From: CAMLHP01 sp035707845
GTDB taxonomy: Bacteria; Gemmatimonadota; Gemmatimonadetes; Gemmatimonadales; GWC2-71-9
Assembly: GCA_035707845.1 (NCBI GenBank)
Contig: DASSTP010000028.1
Location: 1-33,293 of the forward strand
DNA: 33,293 nucleotides
Direction of reading: 5' to 3'
The notes beneath the pieces were generated by a model. That model ran no database searches, was not told the DNA's origin, and worked only from the letters and a program-made list of their open reading frames with translations. A program made the position numbers and the translations under genes. This document shows, piece after piece, positions 15,927 to 23,571 of this stretch. How positions within the stretch are numbered: the stretch's first letter is position 1; the number at the start of each line of letters is the position of its first letter.

Positions 15927-16398
15927 ACCGTCAGCCGAGAAGCGCGCGCTGCTGGAGGCCTACGAGGCCGCGCTCCAGCAACCGTCCCGTTTCGCGAGCG
16001 GGCCCTCGCCGAAGCGCCCCTTCGGCTTCCTGACCGTCATCAGCGTGCTGGCGCTCGTGGCCATCGGCGCCTGGCTCTTTGCGAAGCGCCCCGACTGGGT
16101 GTTTGCGCGGGGCCGGCCGCCCCAGTCAGCAGCTATCCGCGAGGCGAGCCTCCGGCTCGCGATGGCCGCGCAATACGAGCGCATCGAACGGTTCCGCGAC
16201 AGCGCAGGGCACCTGCCCACGCGGCTCGCCGACCTGGGCCAGGTGACCGGCAACCTGACGTATACCACCACGCAGTTCGGGGGGTTCGTGCTGGAGGGCG
16301 CCGATTCGACGCTGCAGCTCACGCTTCGGTCGGATGATTCCCTGCGCACGTTCGTGGGGAACAGTTATGAAGTCGTCAGCCGGCGGGGGGCACCATGA
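15916..16398 (+). CDS. bitopic membrane protein with pseudopilin-like periplasmic part
   Basis: I do not recognise a named family for this 160-residue protein. A cytoplasmic N-terminus of about 36 residues is followed by one membrane helix (about 37-56, LTVISVLALVAIGAWLFA) and a periplasmic part of about 100 residues. That part (AAQYERIERFRDSAGHLPTRLADLG, split here by an inner Arg-rich helix, then a beta-like stretch) recalls the head of type II secretion/pilus pseudopilins. It lacks a prepilin peptidase site. GGAGGG seven bases upstream supports the ATG at 15916. It overlaps the receiver gene by 11 bp and the pilin gene by ATGA, so the three are a unit. Function is unknown; a scaffold for the pilin is a guess. 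Confidence 0.75.
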   Translation: MPPEPSAEKRALLEAYEAALQQPSRFASGPSPKRPFGFLTVISVLALVAIGAWLFAKRPDWVFARGRPPQSAAIREASLRLAMAAQYERIERFRDSAGHLPTRLADLGQVTGNLTYTTTQFGGFVLEGADSTLQLTLRSDDSLRTFVGNSYEVVSRRGAP

Positions 16399-16859
16399 CT
16401 CGGCGCGGCTACACCATCATCGAGCTCCTGATGGTCATGATCGTGATCGGCATTCTCGCCGCCCTCGGCATCCTGCGCTATATCGACCTGCGCCAGCATG
16501 CGGAAGTGGCAAGCATCGTGAGCGACCTCAACAATGTCCGGCTGGGCGCCTACAACTACTGGGCCGACAAGAACGCATTCCCGCCCGATGCGGCGCCGGG
16601 GCTGATGCCCGCCGGCATGGAGCCGTACATGCGCGCCGGTTTCCGTTTCGATGATTCGAATTACACGCTTGACTGGGAAAATTTCCAGGGGCCGGGCGGT
16701 TCGAGCGGGGGTGGCGGGATGCAGGTGGGGGTCGTGGTGACGGCTCCCAGCAGCCACCTGCTGGACCTGCTCGCGCGCCGCACCGGCGGGAGCCTGCCCT
16801 TCTTCATCTCGGGATCGAGCGTGACGTTCATCCTGGTGGGACCGGATGGGGCTATGTAG
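16395..16859 (+). CDS. type IV pilin-like (prepilin) protein
   Basis: This 154-residue protein has a class III signal: MTRRG then YTIIELLMVMIVIGILAALGI, with cleavage after Gly5 and the conserved Glu at mature position 5 (Glu10 of the precursor). The hydrophobic helix continues into an amphipathic stretch, then a head with a Gly/Ser-rich loop (GPGGSSGGGG) and no clear cysteine pair. It needs a prepilin peptidase and assembly machinery that are not encoded here. It is the last gene of the receiver-membrane protein-pilin trio. The stop codon TAG lies at the edge of a heptad repeat array. It could be a major or minor pilin or a pseudopilin. Confidence 0.88.
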   Translation: MTRRGYTIIELLMVMIVIGILAALGILRYIDLRQHAEVASIVSDLNNVRLGAYNYWADKNAFPPDAAPGLMPAGMEPYMRAGFRFDDSNYTLDWENFQGPGGSSGGGGMQVGVVVTAPSSHLLDLLARRTGGSLPFFISGSSVTFILVGPDGAM

Positions 16860-16964
16860 GGCATGGGGCGTGGGGCATGGGGCGTGGGGCATGGGGCGTG
16901 GGGCGTGAGGAGTCGCGAGTCGCGCGTCCTCCCAAGCCCCACGCCTCACGCCCCAGGCCCGACG
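16858..16964. repeat. GGGGCRT heptad array with inverted arm between pilin and glgX (locus B)
   Basis: Units AGGGCAT, GGGGCGT and GGGGCAT alternate with starts at 16858, 16865, 16872, 16879, 16886, 16893 and 16900. Two AGTCGCG heptads (16911-16924) follow, then heptads of the reverse kind (CCCCACG, CCTCACG, CCCCAGG, CCCGACG) at 16937-16964. TGGGGCGTGAGG at 16899-16910 pairs perfectly with 16944-16955, giving a 12-bp stem. The array starts in the pilin stop codon, and the inverted arm contains the glgX stop, so it may end both convergent transcripts. Confidence 0.88.
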
Positions 16965-19012
16965 GCCCTTGGTTCCACCACCACCAACCCATACGCCGCA
17001 ACGCGGCACTCGCCTCGTTCCACTGCCAGCACCGGCTCGGCTGATGACAATGCCACCGTCCACTCTCCCGGTGGCAGCGCGAAGCGCACAGGCGCCGCGC
17101 CTCCATTGAGGAGGATCAGCAGCAAGTCGGAGCCGTTTTCACGGAGCTGAAGTCCAAGGGCATGCAGGTTGGCGGCATGCCAGTCATCCTCGGTCATGAC
17201 GGCGCCATCCGCACGAAGCCAGATAGCCACCGTCCCCGCATCCGCCGAGGGCGGCGCCAGGAATGCCATCCGCCGGAGTACTGGATGTCGACGGCGCAGG
17301 GCGGCCGCTTGCGCCATGAACTGGAGCATGGCCCGCTCGCGGTCGCCGAGGTCCCACTTGAGCCAGGTCAGCGGGCCGTCGTGGCAGTAGGCGTTGTTGT
17401 TGCCGAGCTGGCTGCGCAGCAGCTCGTCGCCATGGCCGATCATCGGCAGGCCCTGGGAGACCAGCACCGTGGCGATCATGGCGCGCGCCACCCGGTCGCG
17501 CATGGCCTGGATGGCGGGATCGCCCGTTTCGCCCTCTACACCCCAGTTCCGGCTCCAGTTGGTGGCGTGGCCATCGCGGTTTGCTTCCCCGTTTGCCTCG
17601 TTGTGACGATGCTCGTAGCGCACCAGGTCGGCCAGGGTGAATCCATCATGGCAGGAAACAAAATTGACGCTCGCGTGGGGACCGCGGCCATCGCTGCCGA
17701 AGAGGTCGCTGCTCCCAGCCAGCGCCGTGGCCAGGCCAGCCACCTCGTTCGCCGCGCCACGCCAGAAGCGGCGCACCGTATCACGGTAGCGGTCATTCCA
17801 TTCGGACCATCGGGCCGGGAAGTGGCCCAGCTGGTAACCATGCCGCCCCACGTCCCAGGGTTCGGCGATCAGCTTGGCATGGGCAAGCACGGGATCGTCA
17901 GCGATGGCCTGGAACAGGGTTGGAAGGGTATCGGGAAAGACGCCGCCGCGCGCGAGCGCCGGGGCCAGGTCGAAGCGGAACCCGTCCACGTGCATCTCCG
18001 TCACCCAGTAGCGCAGTGAATCGAAGAGCAGCGCGCGTCCCGGCGTGTTCACCATATCCAGGGTGTTGCCGCATCCGGTCACGTCGAGGTAGCCCGCCGG
18101 CGCGTCCGCCGCCGAGACGTACCAGGCCGCATTGTCCAGCCCGCGGAAGCTGAGCGTCGGACCATCGACATCAATCTCCGCGCTGTGGTTGTACACCACA
18201 TCCAGCAGGACCTCGATACCGGCGGCGTGCAGCCGACGAACCATCTCACGAAACTCGGCGACCTGGCCGCCCCGAGCAGTGGTGGCGAACCGCGCATCGG
18301 GCGCAAAGAACGCGGCGGTCGAATAGCCCCAGTAGTTGGTGAGGCCGAGGCGGGCGAGGCGGGCATCGTCGGCGGCATGCATGATGGGCAGCAACTCGAC
18401 CGCCGTGACACCCAGGGTACGCAGGTGCTGCAGTACCGGCTCGGAGGCGAATCCGAGAAACGTTCCCCGAAGCCGTGCTGGCACGTCCGGGTGCTGCATG
18501 GTCATGCCCCGCACGTGACATTCGTAGATCAGCGAGTCTTCGATGGGAATGCGCGGCGCGGTATCGCCCTGCCAGTCGAAGCCCGCCGACACGACCACGG
18601 ACCGGGGCAGGTGCGGCGCGCTGTCGCTGGGGTCGGCCACGTCGGGCTCGCCGGGCCGGTGATCACAGAGCGACGGGTGCCAGGGAATCGGCCCGCTGAT
18701 GGCCCGCGCATACGGGTCGAGCAGCAGCTTGGCGGCATTGAACCGGTGACCCTCCTGGGGACTCCAGGGCCCATGGGCGCGGAAGCCATAGAGCTGGCCC
18801 GAACCCGCGCCCGCCACGTGGCAGTGCCAGAGCCCAGTTCCGTCCGGTTCCATGGGGACCTGCCGCTCCCCTGCGCCGTCGTCATCGAACAGGCAGAGCT
18901 CCACCTGTTCGGCGCGGCTGCTGGTCACGACGAATCGGGTACCGTCGGCGTCCAGGTGAGCGCCCGGCTCCGGAGTGGGCGGCGTCAGTGCCGCCAACGC
19001 TGCGGTGTCCAT
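16946..19012 (-). CDS. glgX: glycogen debranching enzyme GlgX (GH13 isoamylase type)
   Basis: This 688-residue cytoplasmic enzyme hydrolyses alpha-1,6 branches of glycogen limit dextrins. The N-terminal CBM48-like domain is at about 15-115 (FRAHGPWSPQEGHRFNAAKLL). The GH13 barrel follows, with LLDVVYNHSAE (region I), nucleophile Asp348 in GFRFDLA, acid/base Glu384 in IAEPWD and Asp456 in VSCHDGF. A short C-terminal beta domain closes it. I start at the ATG at 19012 (MDTAALAAL). The open frame continues to 19687, but that part is antisense to the next gene and has no homology-like sequence. TACACT lies six bases before the ATG, which would suit a leaderless transcript. The C-terminus (PRAVGPGA) is written in the heptad repeat. 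It is divergent from the GH15/trehalose genes. Confidence 0.95.
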   Translation of the reverse strand: MDTAALAALTPPTPEPGAHLDADGTRFVVTSSRAEQVELCLFDDDGAGERQVPMEPDGTGLWHCHVAGAGSGQLYGFRAHGPWSPQEGHRFNAAKLLLDPYARAISGPIPWHPSLCDHRPGEPDVADPSDSAPHLPRSVVVSAGFDWQGDTAPRIPIEDSLIYECHVRGMTMQHPDVPARLRGTFLGFASEPVLQHLRTLGVTAVELLPIMHAADDARLARLGLTNYWGYSTAAFFAPDARFATTARGGQVAEFREMVRRLHAAGIEVLLDVVYNHSAEIDVDGPTLSFRGLDNAAWYVSAADAPAGYLDVTGCGNTLDMVNTPGRALLFDSLRYWVTEMHVDGFRFDLAPALARGGVFPDTLPTLFQAIADDPVLAHAKLIAEPWDVGRHGYQLGHFPARWSEWNDRYRDTVRRFWRGAANEVAGLATALAGSSDLFGSDGRGPHASVNFVSCHDGFTLADLVRYEHRHNEANGEANRDGHATNWSRNWGVEGETGDPAIQAMRDRVARAMIATVLVSQGLPMIGHGDELLRSQLGNNNAYCHDGPLTWLKWDLGDRERAMLQFMAQAAALRRRHPVLRRMAFLAPPSADAGTVAIWLRADGAVMTEDDWHAANLHALGLQLRENGSDLLLILLNGGAAPVRFALPPGEWTVALSSAEPVLAVERGECRVAAYGLVVVEPRAVGPGA

Positions 19013-19084
19013 GGGCGAAGTGTAGCAGGAGCCGCCGCGCGCTTCACGGTTGCGCCATCGGCCGGTTTCGTGTAGCCGTTCCGA
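19013..19084. promoter_or_regulatory. divergent spacer between glgX and the GH15 gene
   Basis: This 72-bp spacer must hold both divergent promoters. On the minus strand TACACT lies six bases before the glgX ATG, which would give a leaderless glgX mRNA. On the plus strand no clear -35/-10 pair is seen. No operator palindrome or terminator is visible. Confidence 0.35.
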
Positions 19085-20896
19085 ATGACCGACACCGCTC
19101 CGGCTGCGCCCGCGCTCCTGCACCACGCCGCCTTCGGCAACGGCCGTGTCCTGGCGCTGGTGGCGTCCACCAGTGCCATTGAATGGCTCTGCCTTCCCCG
19201 CTTCGACTCGCCCTCGGTCTTTGGCCGGCTGCTGGACCGTGACAAGGGTGGAACCTTCCGGATCCTGCATGCCTCGGGCGAGCTCAGCGGCAAGATGGGC
19301 TACCTGCCCAACACCAATGTGGTCCGGACCGAATTTCACGCGGACGACGGCAGCTGGGAGGTGATCGACTTCGCCCCCCGGATACCCTACGGGCTCGGCG
19401 TGAAGGTGCCGATCGAGATAGTCCGGATGGTGCGGCCGCTCGAGGGGGAACCGAGACTGGTGGTGGACTTCGATCCCCGGCCCGACTACGCCCGGGTCGA
19501 GCCACGGTTTCGCGAGACGGTCATGGGACTGGAGGTGAGCGGTGCACCGGTGCCGCTCCATTTCTCCACCAGCCTGCCGATCCCCTACATCACGGGACGG
19601 CGCCAGTTCGTGCTCACGCGCCCGCACTACTTCATCATGAGCTACGGCCCGCGGGAGCATTCGCCCACGATGGCGAGCGCCCAGCATGACCAGGATCGCA
19701 CCATTGCCGGCTGGCGGGCCTGGTGCCGGAGCTGCGCGCTGCCGTCATTCGGGACCGAGCTGGTGCTTCGCTCAGCGCTGGTCCTCAAGCTCCATGCGTA
19801 CCATGACACGGGCGCCGTGATCGCCGCCGCCACGACCAGCATCCCGGAGGCGATGGGTACCCAGCGCACCTGGGACTACCGCTTCTGCTGGCTGCGCGAT
19901 GCGGCATTCACTGTGGAGGCGCTCCGGCGCCTGGGGCAGATCTGGGAGGGCGAGCAGTTCGTGCGCTACCTGCGCGACGTGACGGAGGCGGGCCCGCTCC
20001 AGCCGGTCTACGGCATTGACGGCGAGCGGAACCTCGAGGAGTACATGCTGCCGCACCTCGCGGGGTTTGCCGGCAACGGCTTCGTGCGCATCGGGAATGC
20101 GGCGTACTTCCAGCGGCAGAACGACATCTGGGGCGAGATCATCCTCTGCCTCGAGACGCTGCTGACCGACCCGCGCATCGTGCACGAGGAACCGAACGGC
20201 TATTACCCGCTCATCCGCCGGCTGGTGGAAGATGCCATCGAGGCGGCGCCGAAACCCGACACCAGCATCTGGGAATTCCGCAGCATCCTCCGGAATTACA
20301 CCTTCTCACGCGCCATGTGCTGGGTGGCCATCCATCGCGGGGCCCGCCTGGCCCGACGCTTCGGCGACGCCCGCACCGCCGCGCGCTGGGAGCGCATCGC
20401 CGAGCGCGAACGGACCATCGTACTGGACCAGGGCTACAGCACCGAGGCGGGATACTTCACCCAGGCCCTCGACGGGGTGCATGCCGACGCCGCCAACCTC
20501 CTGCTTCCCACGATCGGCCTGCTCGACGGCCATGATCCCCGCTTCGTCTCCACCGTCAATGCCTACGAGCACATGCTGGTGGAGAACGGGCTCATGCTGC
20601 GCTACAAGAATCCCGATGACTTCGGCCAGACGACCAGTGCGTTCACCATCTGCAGCTTCTGGTGGGCCGAGGCGCTGGCGCTCATGGGCCGGCTGGACGA
20701 CGCCATCCGGGTCTTTGACCGGGTGGCCGCGTTTGCCAACCCGGTGGGGCTGTTCTCCGAGGACATCGAGCCGCTGAGCGGCGAACTGCTGGGCAATTTC
20801 CCCCAGGCGTACACCCATGTGGGCCTCATTCACGCCGCCATGACGATCGGCGAGATGCTGGATGCCCGGGACGGCCGCGTGCGGGCCTGGACCTAG
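19085..20896 (+). CDS. GH15 family hydrolase (glucoamylase or trehalase type)
   Basis: This 603-residue protein is a bacterial/archaeal-type GH15 enzyme, inverting, releasing glucose from alpha-glucosides. An N-terminal beta-sandwich (about 1-215, with AIEWLCLPRFDSPSVFG) precedes an (alpha/alpha)6 barrel with TWDYRFCWLRDAAFTVEAL at 262-280. The general acid is probably Glu397 in TSIWEFRS, and the base is in GLFSEDIEP near Glu559. No signal peptide is seen, so it should be cytoplasmic. Only 2 bp separate its stop from the trehalose synthase/phosphatase gene. GH15 includes the mycobacterial-type trehalases as well as glucoamylases, and this pairing makes a trehalase plausible. Which one it is cannot be settled from sequence alone. 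Confidence 0.9.
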   Translation: MTDTAPAAPALLHHAAFGNGRVLALVASTSAIEWLCLPRFDSPSVFGRLLDRDKGGTFRILHASGELSGKMGYLPNTNVVRTEFHADDGSWEVIDFAPRIPYGLGVKVPIEIVRMVRPLEGEPRLVVDFDPRPDYARVEPRFRETVMGLEVSGAPVPLHFSTSLPIPYITGRRQFVLTRPHYFIMSYGPREHSPTMASAQHDQDRTIAGWRAWCRSCALPSFGTELVLRSALVLKLHAYHDTGAVIAAATTSIPEAMGTQRTWDYRFCWLRDAAFTVEALRRLGQIWEGEQFVRYLRDVTEAGPLQPVYGIDGERNLEEYMLPHLAGFAGNGFVRIGNAAYFQRQNDIWGEIILCLETLLTDPRIVHEEPNGYYPLIRRLVEDAIEAAPKPDTSIWEFRSILRNYTFSRAMCWVAIHRGARLARRFGDARTAARWERIAERERTIVLDQGYSTEAGYFTQALDGVHADAANLLLPTIGLLDGHDPRFVSTVNAYEHMLVENGLMLRYKNPDDFGQTTSAFTICSFWWAEALALMGRLDDAIRVFDRVAAFANPVGLFSEDIEPLSGELLGNFPQAYTHVGLIHAAMTIGEMLDARDGRVRAWT

Positions 20897-20898
20897 CG

Positions 20899-23100
20899 AT
20901 GGCAAGGACCCTCCTCGTCTCCAACCGGCTGCCGGTGACCGCCCGCGTGGAAGGCGGCGAGCTCAAGGTGGAGCGGAGCGTGGGCGGGCTCACCACGGCC
21001 TTGTCCGGCTCCAAGCGATCCACCAACACGCTCTGGATCGGCTGGCCCGGCCCGGTGTCCGAGATTCCACGCGCCGTGCGCAACCAGCTGGAGAGCCGGC
21101 TGGACGCCATCGGGTGCGTACCGGTCGGGCTGACCCAGCGCGAGGTGCGGGAATACTACGAGGACGTCTCCAACGGGGTCCTCTGGCCCCTGCTCCACTA
21201 CCAGGCCGACCGGGTGCCACTCGCTCCCCGGCACTGGAGCACGTACGTGGCCGTCAACGGCCGCTTCGCCGACGTGGTGGCGCAGCACTGGCAGAAGGGC
21301 GACGACATCTGGGTGCATGACTACCAGCTCATGCTGCTGCCGGCGCTGCTGCGGCAGCGGCTGCCGCTGGCACGCATCGGCTTCTTCCTCCACATCCCCT
21401 TCCCGGCACTGGAGATCTTCCGCATCCTCCCCTGGCGCACCGAGGTGCTCGACGGACTGCTCGGCGCCGACCTCATCGGATTTCACACCCGGAGCTATGC
21501 CCGCCACTTTCGCGATGCGGCGCTGGCGCTGACCCGCGCCACCGAGGCGCGCGAGGCGGACCAGCTGCGCTTCGCGGGACGTAACGTGCACGTGGGCGCG
21601 TATCCCATCGGCATCGACGCACGGGAGTTCGAGCGGCGCGCCAACCAGCCCGATGTCAACCAGCTGGTCAGCCGGCTGAAGGCCTCGCCGGAAGAGAAGC
21701 TGATCGCGGGTGTGGACCGGCTGGACTACACCAAGGGCATTCCCCACCGCCTCCTGGCGTTCCAGCGGCTGCTGGAGGATGATCCCGAGCTGCGCGGCAC
21801 GGTGCGCCTCATCCAGGTCGTCGTGCCGTCGCGGACCGGCGTGCGCAGCTACCGAGACTTTCGCACCGAGCTCGAGGCGCTGATCGGCCACATCAACGGC
21901 ACCTTCGGCACGCCATCCTGGACTCCCGTCACCTACCAATACCGCGCACTCGACCGGAGCGAACTCCTCGCCCTCTACCGGGCCGCCGACGTGATGTTCG
22001 TGACACCGGTGCGCGACGGCATGAACCTCGTCGCCAAGGAGTATGTGGCGGTCCGGTCGGACGTGGACGGCGTGCTGGTCCTCTCGGAATTCGCCGGGGC
22101 GGCGGAAGACCTGCAGGAAGCGCTGCTGGTGAATCCATTCAACGTGGAGCGCACGGCGCGGACGCTGGAACAGGCACTTGCGATGTCGCCGGATCAGCAG
22201 CGGGTGCGCATGGCGGCGCTCCGGCGTCGCGTCTTCGCCGCGGACGCCGCCCGCTGGGCCAACCGGTTCCTCAGCAAGCTGCATGCGGTCCGGAGCGACC
22301 GGGATACCAACGAGGTCGAAGTCCCGCTGTCGACCGAGGACGAGCTCGCGCAGCTGGCCCGCCGCATCCGGCGCGCGCCCGCCCGGCTCTTCCTGCTCGA
22401 CTATGACGGCACGCTCGTGCGCTTCACCAACGCTCCCGCCGAGGCACGACCGGACGCCAGGCTGCTGGATCTGCTGGGCCGGCTGGCGGAGATGCCTGAG
22501 ACGGAGGTGCACGTTGTCAGCGGACGCTCGCACGAGTCGCTGGACGAATGGCTTGGTCACCTCGACATCGGCCTGCACGCTGAACACGGGCTCTGGTCCC
22601 GGGCACCCCATGCCGCGCGCTGGAAGCGCCAGCGGGTGGAACGCTCGGCGTCCTACGATGAATTCATGCGGCGGCTGGATGAGCACACCGAGCGGGCGCC
22701 GGGTGCGCTGGTGGAGGAGAAATCGGCCGGGCTGGCCTGGCACTACCGCATGGCCAACGAGCGGCTGGGCGCACGCGAGGCGGCGCGCCTCATCCGCGAG
22801 CTGACGCCGCTGGCCGAGCGGCATGGGCTCGAGGTGCTGTCGGGAAACAAGGTGGTGGAGATCCGGCCCGCGACGGTCAACAAGGGCGTGATCGTGACAA
22901 CGGTGGCTGCGGGCCTGCCCAGGGACGCGGTAATCGTGGCCATGGGTGATGACCGGACCGACGAGGATCTCTTTGCCGCGCTCCCCACGGGCGCCATTGC
23001 CGTGCATGTCGGCCCGACGCCAAGCCGCGCGCGGTATCGCGTGCGGGATGTCAGGGCAGCTCGCGCGTGGCTGGAGGAAGTCGTAAGTCGTACGTCGTAA
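20899..23100 (+). CDS. otsA-otsB: fused trehalose-6-phosphate synthase/phosphatase (OtsA-OtsB)
   Basis: This 733-residue protein makes trehalose from UDP-glucose and glucose-6-phosphate in one polypeptide. The GT20 synthase part (about 1-475) shows LLVSNRLPV, WIGWPG, VHDYQLMLLP, FFLHIPFPALEIFR, VDRLDYTKGIPHRL and RDGMNLVAKEYV. The HAD phosphatase part (about 490-733) begins with LLDYDGTL (nucleophile Asp501, acid Asp503), then VVSGR, NKGV and GDDRTDEDLF. Both active sites look intact. Single-chain fusions occur in some bacteria and in eukaryotes; E. coli uses two proteins. It is coupled to the GH15 gene. The last codons (VVSRTS) are encoded in a heptad repeat that crosses the stop. Confidence 0.95.
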   Translation: MARTLLVSNRLPVTARVEGGELKVERSVGGLTTALSGSKRSTNTLWIGWPGPVSEIPRAVRNQLESRLDAIGCVPVGLTQREVREYYEDVSNGVLWPLLHYQADRVPLAPRHWSTYVAVNGRFADVVAQHWQKGDDIWVHDYQLMLLPALLRQRLPLARIGFFLHIPFPALEIFRILPWRTEVLDGLLGADLIGFHTRSYARHFRDAALALTRATEAREADQLRFAGRNVHVGAYPIGIDAREFERRANQPDVNQLVSRLKASPEEKLIAGVDRLDYTKGIPHRLLAFQRLLEDDPELRGTVRLIQVVVPSRTGVRSYRDFRTELEALIGHINGTFGTPSWTPVTYQYRALDRSELLALYRAADVMFVTPVRDGMNLVAKEYVAVRSDVDGVLVLSEFAGAAEDLQEALLVNPFNVERTARTLEQALAMSPDQQRVRMAALRRRVFAADAARWANRFLSKLHAVRSDRDTNEVEVPLSTEDELAQLARRIRRAPARLFLLDYDGTLVRFTNAPAEARPDARLLDLLGRLAEMPETEVHVVSGRSHESLDEWLGHLDIGLHAEHGLWSRAPHAARWKRQRVERSASYDEFMRRLDEHTERAPGALVEEKSAGLAWHYRMANERLGAREAARLIRELTPLAERHGLEVLSGNKVVEIRPATVNKGVIVTTVAAGLPRDAVIVAMGDDRTDEDLFAALPTGAIAVHVGPTPSRARYRVRDVRAARAWLEEVVSRTS

Positions 23101-23110
23101 GTCGTACGAC
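23080..23110. repeat. GTCGTAM heptads across the otsAB stop codon (locus C)
   Basis: GTCGTAA and GTCGTAC alternate twice (23080-23107), which is two exact copies of a 14-bp unit. The end forms the palindrome GTCGTACGAC at 23101-23110. The TAA stop (23098-23100) is inside the array. The opposing gene stops at 23111, directly beside it. Confidence 0.85.
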
Positions 23111-23353
23111 TCAGGACTCTCCTTCTCTCCCCCGCCTTCCACTCCCCGAGGGGGACCCGCCCCGGAACTCGAAATGCTCGGTCGGAATGGCACGGGCAGG
23201 AGGCGCGAGGGGATCCGCACCACCGAGCGTGCGCTGGCGGGTGAGCAGATACGCCGCGATACTGGCAGCGGGATGCCAGACCCCGGGCACCAGGCCCGGA
23301 TATTGATCCGCAAACTCCGGCTTCAATCGCGCTTCTCTGGGCGGCGGTGCCAT
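23111..23353 (-). CDS. small conserved-looking protein of unknown function
   Basis: This 80-residue protein matches no named family I can state. It has no signal peptide or membrane helix. The composition looks like a real protein in the first 68 residues: basic start MAPPPREARLKPEFADQYPG, then VWHPAASIAAYLLTRQ (a likely helix), then HFEFRGG; the final dozen residues are low complexity (SPSGSGRRGRE). GAGG six bases before the ATG at 23353 supports the start. It lies 38 bp downstream of tRNA-Leu on the same strand with no obvious terminator between, so it may be co-transcribed with it. The stop abuts the convergent otsAB stop array. I recall similar small acidic/aromatic proteins from related soil bacteria only loosely. 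Confidence 0.6.
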   Translation of the reverse strand: MAPPPREARLKPEFADQYPGLVPGVWHPAASIAAYLLTRQRTLGGADPLAPPARAIPTEHFEFRGGSPSGSGRRGREGES

Positions 23354-23391
23354 TGGCGCCTCTTGCGTGGGCGGTTCACGGCGTACTGCAT

Positions 23392-23474
<83 letters not shown>

Positions 23475-23482
23475 GGTGAGGG

Positions 23483-23488
23483 AATATA
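23483..23488 (-). promoter_or_regulatory. -10 element of tRNA-Leu
   Basis: TATATT on the minus strand ends 8 nt before the first base of the tRNA, as expected for a very short leader. The -35 region (about 23506-23511) lies inside the G-rich heptad array and shows no TTGACA-like hexamer. Confidence 0.5.
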
Positions 23489-23571
23489 GGGCGTGGGGCG
23501 TGGGGCGTGGGGCGTGGGGCATGCGGCACGGGGCATGGGGCGCAGGGCGCACAGCGCATGGCGCTTAGCGC
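23488..23571. repeat. GGGGCRT heptad array from tRNA-Leu promoter through the galK stop (locus D)
   Basis: The dinucleotide GC recurs every 7 nt for twelve units (GC at 23491, 23498, 23505 and so on to 23568). Units near the tRNA are perfect (AGGGCGT, then GGGGCGT three times, then GGGGCAT) and decay toward galK (AGGGCGC, ACAGCGC, ATGGCGC, TTAGCGC). The last unit contains the galK stop codon TAA. The core heptad is the same as at 16858-16910. Confidence 0.88.

Noticed and set aside
16899..16955. Classic intrinsic terminator at the pilin/glgX junction
   Set aside because: The 12-bp stem is real but has a 33-nt loop and no T-run on either strand, so I list it as a repeat structure and leave termination as a hypothesis.
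19013..19687. N-terminal extension of glgX
   Set aside because: The frame stays open upstream of 19012, but this part is antisense to the GH15 gene and unlike any GlgX N-terminus.
20893..23313. 806-codon open frame on the minus strand opposite otsAB
   Set aside because: It is antisense to a clear GT20/HAD protein, has low-complexity Arg/Gly/His-rich composition and no recognisable motif. Long antisense frames are common in GC-rich DNA.
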